Below are positions 40,413 through 51,279 of a stretch of DNA of 64,000 nucleotides, piece by piece (the first letter of the stretch is position 1; the number at the start of each line of letters is the position of its first letter). A program made the translations under genes and the position numbers. Origin of the DNA: Chondrosia reniformis (Eukaryota > Porifera > Demospongiae > Chondrillida > Chondrillidae); NCBI GenBank assembly GCA_947172415.1, contig OX359192.1, positions 188,501 through 252,500 on the forward strand, in the 5' to 3' direction. A model generated the notes under the pieces. It was given only the letters and a program-made list of their open reading frames with translations. It ran no database searches and was not told the origin of the DNA.

Positions 40413-40512
40413 ATCTTGCGCAACAGTTTAAGCCAGAAACGCTTGTGGTTTATTGATCTAATTGAAGAGATATCTTCACTTGGCTTGAACTTGTACTGTT
40501 CGACGGTCGAGT
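40413..40512. promoter_or_regulatory. Divergent promoter region, C9orf85-like / KXD1
   Basis: Only 100 bp separate the two opposed start codons; both 5' UTRs and promoters have to lie here. No core motif stands out. Confidence 0.5.
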
Positions 40513-41403
40513 ATGGCTACTGAAAGTCCAGAAAATGACACAGTGGAGACAGTGCAACCGATTTTAGAAGAAACTACTAATATCGAACCAAAGGACACTC
40601 CAGGGGTTAACCTCTGTGACAAGTTTACTGGAATATTGGATCACGAGAAAGTGCAACTTTTAATTCAAACACAGAAACACATGTAAGCGCCCCTGTCTCT
40701 ACGATACCCTTTTCCATCGGCCAAAGCCATTATAAATCAGCTGGTACTCGAGACCTCTTACCATATAGAACCTACCAGTAATTGCAGCAACTACATATAA
40801 GTCCTTATCCTCATGATACACTTGCCAATCTCATGTCCAGTGCTGTTCCATTGCTATAGAATTAAAAGATTAGAAGTGTCTAATGTCAAAATGGAGGATT
40901 GTCTGCATCAATCATCTGCCGAGTACAAGCGAGCTAACCAGGTCTTCCGAGACCACACAAAACGACTCATTTCCATGAAAAACGATGTTCAATCTATACA
41001 TCAAAGAATTAGGTAGATATTTACAATGAGCCACATTTGAGATTTTGTGAATGTCTAGAATGTAGAGTTTATTGAATAGTAATACCTCGGGCTACCAAAT
41101 GTAAATGTATGTACTATCATATTGCACAATAACTGTATCAAGGATGGATATAAATAGATTTTCTATTCCTATACTAAATGTATAATACTTGGTGATCCAG
41201 TATTGGGCACTCCAAGTCTACTACCTTATATGATACTTTTATTAGAATCCTAAAGTACAAGCTAGCAAAGAAGTATCCTGAAGTTGTTGCAGGTATGATG
41301 AGATGCATGTTCTCTTCCTCAAGAAAATATTATCTTCTCTCTCTTATTCTCAGAACACGAAAAGAAATTTGCTGTGCAAATCAGTGAAAATGAAAATGAT
41401 TGA
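40513..41403 (+). CDS. KXD1: KxDL motif-containing protein 1 (BORC subunit)
   Basis: Four exons (40513-40682, 40860-41012, 41246-41292, 41354-41403) give 420 bp, 139 aa. KXD1 is a small helical subunit of BORC, which couples lysosomes to kinesin through Arl8. The conserved helix reads LLIQTQKHIIKRLEVSN, then KRANQVFRDHTKRLISMKND and VQSIHQRIRILKYKLAKKYP. The KxDL signature appears as MKNDVQSI, with Val in place of Leu. The N-terminus is acidic and variable. The tail is shorter than in vertebrates. The next gene begins 95 bp after its stop on the same strand. Confidence 0.87.
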
Positions 41404-41498
41404 TTTTGCACACCACACTCCCATGTACAGATGTTTTATTAAAATTTTTATTGATATCAAGGTCTGGCAAACGAGACTCTACAGTGGGCGTTTCCCAA

Positions 41499-42476
41499 AT
41501 GGCTGCCTGTGGAACTTGGAATCTCGCATCTATCCGCTTGTTTGAGCTGTTGAAGAATAGCAAGAGCGTTCTTGTGACAGGAATAGGAGGCGGTTATGAC
41601 TTTATGAGTGGTCTTCCCCTAGCCTACAGTCTGTTAAATGGCGGCAAAGAAGTAACCTTGGGAAACTTATCTTTCTCGCACATCGCCTTTCATAAGAATA
41701 ACGACCATTTGACCGATCATTGCATCATTGTTACTTCAGATTCTACATCTCAACAAAACTACTTTCCAGAAAAGTATTATGCAGAATTTCATAAAGAGAA
41801 ATTTGGCTCTACACTACCCATTTACGCATTTGCTCGCAACGCAGGCCCCAAGCCACTGCACGACGCATATCAGAAAATAGTGGAGACGCATAAAATTGAC
41901 GCTATAGTTGCGGTAGACGGAGGCACTGACAGTGTTATGTTCGGTAACGAGGAGACGCTGGGCACAGTTGAAGAGGATCATGGCAGTATTGCCGCGCTCT
42001 CATTGGTGAAGACCGTCAAGACAAAAGTACTAGTCTGTCTGGGTTTCGGAGTAGACACGTATCACGGCGTCTCTCATGGGAGGTTCCTGGAAAACGTAGC
42101 CGAAATCGAGCGGCATGGGGGGTTTCTGGGTTGTTTCTCTCTCTCGCAGCATAACCCGGAGGCGTCGACCTACGTGGAAGCCTACAAACACGTTCAGTCG
42201 AGGATGCAACCGTCTATCGTATGCACGTCCGTTATCAGTGCACTGGAGGGTCACTTCGGCGACTATCATGCTAATCCGCGAACTAAAAATTCCAAGTTAT
42301 TTATAAACGCTTTAATGACTCTTTACTGGACATTTGACCTTCAAGTTGTAGCCAATGAGATCGGATACATGGATGAGCTTGTCTCATGCGAGACTATTAA
42401 TCAAGTCTGTATTGTGATCAGTGAATATCATTCTCGAGTGAAGGAACATCGTAAAATACTTGCCTTACCAATGTAG
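41499..42476 (+). CDS. DUF1152 family protein
   Basis: Single-exon, 325 aa from ATG at 41499 (MAACGTWNLASI). The open frame extends upstream but without an earlier ATG. A Gly-rich nucleotide-binding-like motif lies near the N-terminus (VLVTGIGGGYDFMSGLPLAY). A second conserved block at about residues 135-155 (IVAVDGGTDSVMFGNEE) is followed by GFGVDTYHGVSHGRF. These are the marks I associate with DUF1152, a family common in bacteria and patchy in eukaryotes; its activity is not established. It begins 95 bp downstream of KXD1, with only an ATTAAA signal (about 41438) between, so promoter space is very small or the genes are co-transcribed. The missing introns and patchy family distribution make transfer from bacteria possible. 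Confidence 0.75.
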   Translation: MAACGTWNLASIRLFELLKNSKSVLVTGIGGGYDFMSGLPLAYSLLNGGKEVTLGNLSFSHIAFHKNNDHLTDHCIIVTSDSTSQQNYFPEKYYAEFHKEKFGSTLPIYAFARNAGPKPLHDAYQKIVETHKIDAIVAVDGGTDSVMFGNEETLGTVEEDHGSIAALSLVKTVKTKVLVCLGFGVDTYHGVSHGRFLENVAEIERHGGFLGCFSLSQHNPEASTYVEAYKHVQSRMQPSIVCTSVISALEGHFGDYHANPRTKNSKLFINALMTLYWTFDLQVVANEIGYMDELVSCETINQVCIVISEYHSRVKEHRKILALPM

Positions 42477-42616
42477 TGTATAATTTATATCACATAAGGC
42501 CCATGTATACAAAAATGAAACACTTGCAGACATATGATATTATTAATTTAATGGTGTACATATTCATTGTCCATTCACTGAAATCATGCTAAAAGTGTTA
42601 AAATAAGCAAACCTGG

Positions 42617-45600
42617 TCATTCTTGCATCCTCCGAACTGCCGCATGTGATGGGGGGACCCAGGGGGGTAGACGTTTTTCACCCGCATGCCATGGAGGTGG
42701 CGGTCTTCTCTCAAAAGGTGGGCGTGGCCCAAGTCTACGAAGAGGTCTTTGGTCAGGCATAAAGCTTGAAGATGAAATGGGAAACTCCCTAACAGGTGGG
42801 GGAGGTCCTCTCCTTGGCGGTGGATAGTCCCTATCTGGTGGGGGAGGTCCCCTTCTAGGTGGAGGAAAACAGTCATGATTTTGAGGACCATTCCTAGCTA
42901 CTGTTTCGTACTCCTCTTCTTGCCAATTAGAAGAGTTACTAGCATAATCCATTTCATTTGCCAAGCTGTCTTGCTCAAAACCTCCTCCTGGATGAGGCTG
43001 TGTGTACCCAGGTCCATCCTCTGGTAGCTGAGTGGCTACAGAGGGATCACTGCTTCCATCTGATCTTCCCGTGTGAACATCTTCAGAAAAGTGAGCATTG
43101 TTTGGTGGATAGTCTAAGGTATCATCTCTTTGCCACTGCCTTGTTGAAGGGGAGATCTGAGAACCAGCTGTATTATTCTGTTCTACAGGTCTATCCATTG
43201 GTGGCCTATCCATTGGTGGCCTATCCATTGGTGGCCTATCCATTGGTGGCCTATCCATTGGTGGCCTATCCATTGGTGGCCTGTCCATTGGCGGCCTATC
43301 CATTGGTGGCCTATCCATTGGTGGCCTATCCATTGGTGGCCTATCCATTGGCGGTCTATCCATTGGCGGTCTATCCATTGGCGGCCTGTCCATTGGCGGC
43401 CTATCCATTGGCGGTCTATCTAAGGGTCTGGTGTGTCTCAAAGCTCTCTCCAATGCAGGTACACCGGGTCGCAGTGGTCGGTTGTCGGGTGACCTCTCCA
43501 CTCCCCTGCCAGGACCATAAGGTCTGTCCTCACCCCCACCCTCATACAGTGGGTCACCATCATACTCCCTATCCCTGACCCACGGGGGAGGGCCCAGTCG
43601 GTCAATGGGTGACCTGGGTCTCGGGCCAGCTTGCTGTGCCCAGGGGGGTGGATGGCGCAGTGGTCTCCCTCTAGGATGATAAGGGTGCTTGGCTACAGGA
43701 AAGGGCGTGGGACTTCCCCGACGTCTAGGGGGAGGAATATGGTCACGGAAGCGAGGGGGCAGGTGATATAGGTCATCCTGCTCGTCACCAGGTTCCTCCT
43801 TCTCTGGTTGGGTGGAGTTAGCAAGAGGTGCCTCTCCTTGTTCCCTCTCTTCTGTTGGCTGCGTGTCCACCTGCTTGGCATCAGTTTTAGGGTCAATCTT
43901 TATCCACTTGTTCAACAGACTGGTGAGATGGTCCTGCTTTGACAAACTCTCTACCAGCACATTTCCAATTTTAGAAGTCAAATCTTCACTTTTTGGAGGC
44001 GAATGAACCCTTTCAGGGGGCAAACCTTTGGTCTCTGCTTTCTTCTTCTTCTCTTCCTCTGTGAGCTTGTTGACATACGTCTTTAGAGCAGTTTTGCTCA
44101 CTCCAGGAAGGCTCAAGAGTGGAGTCAAGTCCACCAACTCTGATTCCTTTGATTTCTTAAGTGCTTCAAGGATCACCTTTCCGACTACGGCCTCAGCTTT
44201 GTCATTGTCGGGTTCCTTAAGTGAAGGAGCTGCAGCTGAGGCGTCTTGACTCTGCTCTGTGGCAGGAGTGCTAATGGTCACTTGGGTTGGCTGTGAGGTC
44301 GCTATACTCACACTCATATCAGATGAACTACCTGGAGCATGCACTTGAGTGACACTTACATTTGGTAAAGGGGATGCCCCCAGGGTTCCAAGATGAGGGC
44401 TCAAACCAGGCCTGGGGCCAAAGCCTGGGCCTGGGGCCACATGAGGTGAGCCAAAGAGTGGCAGTGGTACAGCTGGGAACACTGACGATGGCGGAATTAA
44501 CCTGTTACCATATGGAAAGCCACCAGAGACAGGAGGTGGAGCTCTGAACCCTGGGGGAGGGATATTTGCAAATATGGGTGGTGGGACATGTACCAGATGT
44601 GGAACAGGTACAGCAGTAGTTGATGTCAAAGCTTTTGGTGGACAAGAAGTTTGGGATATGTCAGAAGCCAAGGGACTGTGGTCCCCATTCTCAGATGATA
44701 TGTCCATTGTGTCCTCATTGTCGTCACTGTCCAGTTCCATATCTCCCTCAACTTTGATGTCTGTCTCTGCCTTTGTTGGATCAGTGGTGGCAGTTGACTG
44801 GGCTCTCTTCAATTCTGTTAATCTCTCTTCAAACTGGTTTCTCTTCTCCTTCATTTTGGCTAATAATGAAGTGTATTCCTATGCACAGATATAGTATAAA
44901 TGATATACTGAGACAATACCTACCCCTACCCTATGAAAGATTCACATGACCTCCTTCTGGTAGTAGCTTAAACCTTTAATATCTAATACAAACCCATTTG
45001 ATAATTGACCAAATCACTATTACATTAATATTACCATACATAGATAATACAGGTAATATAAAACATATACATACATATAATTTAACATTATCATCATTTG
45101 ACTCTGAAATTTAACCAACATTTTAATATCAGCTTCAAATCTTAAAGTGCCTCTGAGTACATAACACATGTGAGCACAGATTTCACTTGATGTAACACAC
45201 TCTTTAGGACTTACTTGAAGTAACTCTTTCTCGTCCTTCATCTGCTTTGTATTGAGGTCCCGACACTCAACAAGGAGACCCATCAGTTCAACTCTTCTGT
45301 TCAGTTCAACTGAAATGCAGTCGTAATACTCTTCATACTTCTGTCCGGCAGCATGTACCTCTTGACTAAACTGGCCTCCTTCAGACTTATCTAGGAACCA
45401 CAGGAGAGAGGTCTTGTATATACAGTAACCATGGTAACCATCAGGAACATACAAATAATCACTTCAGTGTCCCACAGAAATGTAAATGCAGTGATGAGAT
45501 GAATGTTTAGGATGAACTACACTACTTTACAAAAAGTGTTGGTCACTGTGCCATACACTGTGTACATGTGCAACGGACACACGAGTAGTCACCTTTTAAC

Positions 45601-46951
45601 TTGTTCAGAGCAGCAGGCTCTGTGACGTCAACCTTCACACTCCTGACATTATTGCATTTGATCAAGAGCTCAGATTCGAGCTTGTCAACACTCTGAACTG
45701 CGTCCTCAAGACCCTTCACCTGACAAACAGAGCAGGGTTATGCATGAATAATTTAACACACCACTTTTCAACAAACATTTTCTTCATCACTCATGAATAC
45801 AATTAGGCCAGAGTTCAGTACTTTAGTAGGCATACAAACTTACTGAAAATTTGATTGGTGTTTCTATGGCAACTGTTGACAAGGAAGCTATGGCAGTGGG
45901 GATGGCATCTTTGCCCTCCAAAACTGCTTGGAGCTTGCTAATGAAGGATGGTTGGTAGACCTTACGCTCCTTCCACACTCTCATCATTCGAACTATATTA
46001 CCAGCAATTTTAGAGTGTCTACAAGTAAGTATATTAATCACACATAAAAAGCATCAATACTTACAAATCTTTAACAAAATTGCTCTCAATGCCTCTATAC
46101 TATATGATGTGAACAAGCACAACCTTGTTCACATCATATAGGAATCAGTGGAATTATACAGTTTATCTAATTTGTATGCATACAAAAGGCAGTTGTTATA
46201 AACAAACCTAATTATCTTGAAAGCTTCACCAAGTGGTTCTTTAAACAACTCATGAAATACACCTGCCCCACGTCTCTTACTGTTCTGCAGAACATCATTA
46301 GCAACATAGAGCAGTAGCTGCTGATGCTCCTCCTCTGCACCTGTGGACAAGGAGAATGATATGACCTGGATACTGTACAATTGAGTTCATATGGGGAGAC
46401 AGGTAGGGGGAGACAAGAGAGAGGTAGGGGGAACAGGAGACAGGTAGGGGGAACAGGAGACAGGTATGGGGAACAGGAGACACGTAGGGGGAACAGGAGA
46501 CAGGTAGGGGGAACAGGAGACAGGTATGGGGAACAGGAGACAGGTATGGGGAACAGGAGACAGGTAGGGGGAACAGGAGACAGGTATGGGGAACAGGAGA
46601 CAGGTAGGGGGAACAGGAGACAGGTAGGGGGCAAAGGTATGGGGGCACAGTAGGGGAGCAGACGCTAGGCGATAAACTTTAACACAAATAGGACCGTACA
46701 GTTAAGCCATATACAACTTGATAACAAATTTAGATTTAACAGCAAATGTTATCAGCACACTGTATAGCATTCACTTTTTCACTGATCAAACTAAACTCAC
46801 AAGATTTCAGGTCTTCAAACCATACTGATACGATGGTCGCTGCGTGTTGCTGATGGTGGATGATCCATAAAGATAGGGTTTCGATGCTTTCTTGAGAATT
46901 AGTGAGACGGCTCAGTTTGTCACGCAGCGCTTGTACGCTGTAGGAAGACAT
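42617..46951 (-). CDS. RPRD2-like CID protein (RNA polymerase II CTD interaction)
   Basis: Exons in coding order: 46801-46951, 46208-46340, about 45843-46023, 45592-45720, 45215-45392, and a long last exon from about 44880 to 42617. The N-terminus is a CTD-interacting domain of the RPRD type: ALRDKLSRLTNSQESIETLS, WIIHHQQHAATIVSVWFEDL, LLYVANDVLQNSKRRG and RMMRVWKERKVYQPSF. A coiled-coil region follows (EYYDCISVELNRRVELMGLL; MKEKRNQFEERLTELKRAQ). The roughly 745-residue C-terminal exon is Pro-rich, with a MDRPP pentapeptide array and PPPRRGPPPP motifs. RPRD1/2 bind Ser-phosphorylated CTD and scaffold its phosphatases. The long Pro-rich tail favours RPRD2 over RPRD1. An intron holds a 20-bp minisatellite. 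Confidence 0.85.
43186..43420 (-). repeat. In-frame MDRPP pentapeptide array
   Basis: About fifteen copies of a 15-bp unit (ggtctatccattggt type on the plus strand) encode consecutive MDRPP in the RPRD2-like frame. Third-position variation (ggtggcc, ggcggtc) keeps the peptide constant, which suggests selection on the protein. Confidence 0.92.
46101..46140. repeat. 17-bp inverted repeat, intron of the RPRD2-like gene
   Basis: Arms 46101-46117 and 46124-46140 (tatatgatgtgaacaag and its exact complement) flank a 6-nt loop. It would form a stable stem. No homolog elsewhere in the window was noticed. Confidence 0.85.
46390..46640. repeat. 20-bp minisatellite in RPRD2-like intron 1
   Basis: About eleven copies of gaacaggagacaggtagggg, with a variant caggtatggg, lie in the intron between 46340 and 46801. 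Confidence 0.92.
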
Positions 46952-47217
46952 TTTAAATTGGAATTGAAAATGGAAACGATTCCCAAAATCAATCGTGTAT
47001 GATTATCGTGACTCGATTATCGATTTTAAGCTAAACAGTTATCCGAATAATGACACATGAAAGAGCAAAGGCCCAAATGTACAGTTATTTTATGAATTAA
47101 CACTGAATGATAAAATGAAAAAGTTTCAGTTTGGAGTGCATTCAATCAAATAGGCAATATATATTGTTATATACTACCGAACAAGTAAGAGAAATAAAGG
47201 AAATAACTGCTTCCATT
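46952..47217. promoter_or_regulatory. Divergent promoter region, RPRD2-like / beta-helix receptor gene
   Basis: The 266-bp AT-rich spacer separates two opposed start codons. No other gene is present, so both promoters must be in or near it. Confidence 0.45.
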
Positions 47218-50200
47218 ATGATCCTTTTTCTAGTTCTCCTAACGTTATCTAGTACTGCCTGTTACCATGGTGACAGTGAATGGTGTAAAGAGAACCTCAA
47301 CTGGACCCAACTGGTAGGTATGTTGGCAGACAACACTTCTCTCAACAACACTGTCTACACACTTGCGGGTGGCCACCACGTGATGGAGGGAGGAGAGTAC
47401 AGTTTTCAATTTATCACCAACTTTACACTGCGAGGCAGCCCTGATGGTAGCACTGTCATTCATTGCAACTCTACTAACCAACTTTGTAGGGTTCTCTTCA
47501 AACAGTCTGGAAAGATTAATATTCACGATTTGAAATTTGTCTATCCAATAGAAAATAGAATAAAACAAATCAGGAGATCTTCTGATGTGTGCTATAAGTC
47601 AAGTAATACAAATAATCCAAGCAAAAAGAAGTACTACAAGCATTGTGAGTACCTTAAGAGCTGGGTGTTTGCAGACTCAGCAAATGTTACAATTTCAAAT
47701 GTACACTTTGTTGGACCCGATGGAAATTGGTTGCTGGTAGGACCAGTGGGGACTTACCACATTCATAATGTTACCTTTTATACTCAGACCTACTCCCAAG
47801 GATTTTTTAACACAAATGAGTCCGATAATATCATTACGTTTGTTCTTCTTTCACAAGTGAGAAATGTAAATTTTACTTGCAAAGTTTCAAAAATGTCTTT
47901 CTTTGCAGAGAATTACAGTGACCATAATAATGGTATAGTGAAAGGGAAAGAAAAGTTACATTCAACTGCCATTCATATTATTAAAGAAAAGGCTACAATT
48001 GATACATCAATGAATAATAGCCGAAAGTATGTGCAAAATTCAAATATTATGTTTGAAAGTGTTGAAGTTAAGAATCAAGCAGTTATTCAGCTTAGCATCA
48101 ATACCTGTGGTGAATTGTTACTTAGCATCAACAACATTACTGCACAAGGGGGATGGTACAGTGAAATCAGAAATTTTACTAAATCAGATGAAAAGTTTAT
48201 TGGCTCTGCCATTCGAATGTACATTAATAGTGAGAACTGTACAGCGTGGGATTCTCAGAAATCCAGTATATCAATAAATAATGGCCAGTTTACTAACTAC
48301 TTGAGCTCAAAAGGAACCGGTCTGTTATATGAAGTATACCATTCTCATGCAGCCAATGTACATTTAAAAGTGAGTAGGTGCAGCTTTAGGGATAGTTGGG
48401 GTTTAAAATATGCAAACATGATTCATGCAGAATGTCAAACACCACAAAAAGTGAACCTTACAGAAATACATCGCTGCCCCACAATACTGACTTTAGAGAA
48501 TGTGAGAATTTCAAAAAATGAACGAGGATTAAAAGTTGGTAAATGTAATCTTGGAGAAAGAACAAAAGATGGCTACTTTTACCAGGAAAGCTATCAAAAT
48601 GTCAAATTATCATGTCCAACCAAATTCCCTTGGAAAGGAGCTCTACATTTGGAAGGATTTCAAGGGCCTTCAGTGAGTATAGCAAATATCAACATATCTC
48701 ACAGTGGAGGCAAGGGAATTTCCCTAATAAACAGCAATGTTCAATTGATTGGGAATAATATTGTAGATTACAATTTATCACCCTATGGAGGGGGCATATT
48801 GCTTAAGGGGAATTCCCTGATGTTGTTCCACAATAATACCATGTTGAGTATTACTAAGAACTATGGATTTCGAATAGGAGGAGGAATGTACATTATGGAC
48901 AGCTGCACTTTTGAGTTGAATCCTTTGAATGAATGTTATTGTTTTTTTCAGTTTGTACACGAAAATGGATCAATTGTGAATAAATTAATGCTGAGAGATT
49001 TAAATGTGACAATTTCCTTCCAAAATAACAAGGCTGGACGAGTGGTTAACCTCTTTAACACTAATTTTGACAAGTGCAAGTTGGAAACTGAAATAGATGG
49101 CAACAGAACCCAACTGTACCAACAACTCTTTCATGCTCCATTGGGTGAAATGAATAACAGCTACTTTGTCTCTTCTCTTCCTAGAAGGATTGTCAATTGT
49201 AATGATTCAGGAGGAGATCAGCTAGCTCCAGTTAATGTGTACATGGGACAGGATGTGACAATGGATCTGATGGTTTTGGCTGATATGGATCTGCCAATGG
49301 AGTCGGTGGCATACTTTTACCTAGAGAAATCATGGTATGTAAACTATTCTGAGCTACACAAATCTCTACCTCTGGTATACAACACTAAATTAGATGCTAA
49401 ATGTAACATAGTAGCTATTCAATGGTGTAGCATAACGCAGCAAAATCTTAGAAATTCTAACTCAGATAATATGAGCAATCCCTTTTTCTTCCAAATTAAC
49501 ATTCCTCTCTTTAACTTGGCACCAAATGAAATCCCAGATAGCATTTTCCTCTACAGCCTAGTCAACGTAAGCATCTATCCCTATTGTCCTCCTGGATTTA
49601 TTATGAGTAATAATGAGTGTCAATGCCACCCTTACTTAACTGAACACAATATTACTTGTGAGCTCTCTACTGTGGTTACATTGACAATACCAAGATACCA
49701 CTGGATAGGAAGGGTGTATGCCAACTCTACTGAAGTCCACTTTAGTACATCCTGCTATCCTGGATTCTGCAAAACACCAAACAAAAGTGTAGACCTCTCA
49801 ACCAATCCTGATGACCAGTGCCTCTTTGGTCGTACAGGGGTGCTGTGCAGTATATGTCCAACAGGTAAAACTGCAGTATACGGGTCAAACATTTGTAAGC
49901 CTTGCTCCTCCAAGAGAATTTGGCTCACAATCTTTGCATTTCTTCTGTTGGGCCCACTTATGGTGCTTATTATGTGTTGTTTCAACTTGACCATAGCAAC
50001 AAGAACTTTGAATGGATTCCTACTATACACTTATGTGGTAAACATCAACAGCGACAGGATACTTCCATTGTTATCAGAAAATTCCATGGCTTTTCTTTCT
50101 ATTTTAAGTCTCGACTTTGGCTATGGGTTGTGTCTGTTTAAAGAATCTGGTCAGTTTACAGTTGCCATTTACTATTTTGTGCTCCCATTATACATGTTAC

Positions 50201-51279
50201 TAATTGTAGTTTCTGCCCTATTACTTCCAAAGTGCAACTGTCTTAATATCCAGAGACTTCACAAAGCTGTAGGACCAAGGATCATACCAGTATTGGCCAC
50301 TATCACCTGGCTCTCCTTTTCCCATATTAGCATGGCTGTCATTAACAGTCTCCACCCTACAGACCTGTGCAATACTCAGACCCAAACCTGCCACAAGGTC
50401 TGGATCTATGACGGAGAATTGGAATATTTTGGGTCTTGGAAGCACATCATTTTGGGAACCATTGCCGTGTTCTTGTTAATTTGCTTTCTAATCCCCATTG
50501 CAGTCATTGCCATATTTGGTGATCTGCTGAGGAGATGCATTAGTAGGAAAGTTTATTTGAATTTCTTGGATGCATTTCATGCCTCCTATAGACACAGATA
50601 TGGCTTCTGGGTTGGCGTGAGGCTAGTGACTCCAATAATTATTGTCCTCTTAAAAACTCTTTTTACTGGACTTGAGTCACAGCAGGTTGATCTGGGCGTA
50701 GTTACTATTTTTGTATTAATTCTCAGTTTTCAAATTGTTACTAAACCATTTCGTGGTGTTCAAGTTGAGCGGTGCCTTCCTCAAAGTTTGAAGAGAAGAA
50801 TGACTAAAAATCTTAGCCAAAAGATTGCCAACAATTTGGATGTGTCATTTCTGCTCAATATCATTCTACTCTTCTCATTTCTTGTCTATGAGAACAGACA
50901 GAATGCTCAAGTTATCATTATACTGTCCAGGGTAATAGCCATCGGGGAGTTTTTGATGATTGTATTGTATCACTTTTTAGAATACACATCTCTTGGTGCT
51001 AAACTGGTTGAGAAACTGCCATTTTTAGTTTTGAGAATTAAACACGTACTAAAAGTTAAATCAATTAGAAACTTAAGTAATGGAGACAATGGAGGAAGCG
51101 TATCAGCTAGTAGATTTAACACTGTGTATCTGGAGCTAAACAGAGAAGAAGAAAGCATTAGTTATGAGACTGAGACTGAGAACGATGTAAGATCAGAAGA
51201 TAGTGAAGAAGAGATGTTCAACAGAGCAAATCAGCTAAGAGAACCGCTGACTGCATCACCCTCATTGCCATTACAGTAA
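47218..51279 (+). CDS. Large beta-helix/EGF-like multi-membrane-span receptor-like protein
   Basis: Single exon of 4062 bp, 1353 aa, starting at ATG 47218. The open frame extends upstream but has no earlier ATG. The first residues are a signal peptide (MILFLVLLTLSSTACYHG). Residues about 20-800 show irregular Ile/Val/Asn-rich repeats with many N-glycosylation sequons and phrases such as NVTISNVHFVGPDG and SVSIANINISHSGGKGISLI. That pattern fits a right-handed parallel beta-helix of the pectin-lyase type. A Cys-rich zone follows (CPPGFIMSNNECQCHPYL; LFGRTGVLCSICPTGKTAVY), EGF-like in spacing. From residue about 899 to 1260 there are about eight hydrophobic segments, for example LTIFAFLLLGPLMVLIMCCF and GTIAVFLLICFLIPIAVIAI. 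The tail is cytosolic and acidic. I do not recognise a named family. Function is unknown; cell-surface sensing or adhesion is inference. Confidence 0.75.
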   Translation: MILFLVLLTLSSTACYHGDSEWCKENLNWTQLVGMLADNTSLNNTVYTLAGGHHVMEGGEYSFQFITNFTLRGSPDGSTVIHCNSTNQLCRVLFKQSGKINIHDLKFVYPIENRIKQIRRSSDVCYKSSNTNNPSKKKYYKHCEYLKSWVFADSANVTISNVHFVGPDGNWLLVGPVGTYHIHNVTFYTQTYSQGFFNTNESDNIITFVLLSQVRNVNFTCKVSKMSFFAENYSDHNNGIVKGKEKLHSTAIHIIKEKATIDTSMNNSRKYVQNSNIMFESVEVKNQAVIQLSINTCGELLLSINNITAQGGWYSEIRNFTKSDEKFIGSAIRMYINSENCTAWDSQKSSISINNGQFTNYLSSKGTGLLYEVYHSHAANVHLKVSRCSFRDSWGLKYANMIHAECQTPQKVNLTEIHRCPTILTLENVRISKNERGLKVGKCNLGERTKDGYFYQESYQNVKLSCPTKFPWKGALHLEGFQGPSVSIANINISHSGGKGISLINSNVQLIGNNIVDYNLSPYGGGILLKGNSLMLFHNNTMLSITKNYGFRIGGGMYIMDSCTFELNPLNECYCFFQFVHENGSIVNKLMLRDLNVTISFQNNKAGRVVNLFNTNFDKCKLETEIDGNRTQLYQQLFHAPLGEMNNSYFVSSLPRRIVNCNDSGGDQLAPVNVYMGQDVTMDLMVLADMDLPMESVAYFYLEKSWYVNYSELHKSLPLVYNTKLDAKCNIVAIQWCSITQQNLRNSNSDNMSNPFFFQINIPLFNLAPNEIPDSIFLYSLVNVSIYPYCPPGFIMSNNECQCHPYLTEHNITCELSTVVTLTIPRYHWIGRVYANSTEVHFSTSCYPGFCKTPNKSVDLSTNPDDQCLFGRTGVLCSICPTGKTAVYGSNICKPCSSKRIWLTIFAFLLLGPLMVLIMCCFNLTIATRTLNGFLLYTYVVNINSDRILPLLSENSMAFLSILSLDFGYGLCLFKESGQFTVAIYYFVLPLYMLLIVVSALLLPKCNCLNIQRLHKAVGPRIIPVLATITWLSFSHISMAVINSLHPTDLCNTQTQTCHKVWIYDGELEYFGSWKHIILGTIAVFLLICFLIPIAVIAIFGDLLRRCISRKVYLNFLDAFHASYRHRYGFWVGVRLVTPIIIVLLKTLFTGLESQQVDLGVVTIFVLILSFQIVTKPFRGVQVERCLPQSLKRRMTKNLSQKIANNLDVSFLLNIILLFSFLVYENRQNAQVIIILSRVIAIGEFLMIVLYHFLEYTSLGAKLVEKLPFLVLRIKHVLKVKSIRNLSNGDNGGSVSASRFNTVYLELNREEESISYETETENDVRSEDSEEEMFNRANQLREPLTASPSLPLQ

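Noticed and set aside
41400-41498. Upstream extension of the DUF1152 frame overlapping the KXD1 stop
   Set aside because: The extension starts with TTG rather than ATG; the first ATG is at 41499, where the conserved protein begins.
42958-43578. Plus-strand open frame with repeated AYPLV
   Set aside because: Antisense shadow of the MDRPP coding repeat of the RPRD2-like gene.
47131-47217. Upstream extension of the beta-helix protein frame
   Set aside because: It begins with TTG, and the signal peptide starts cleanly at the ATG at 47218.
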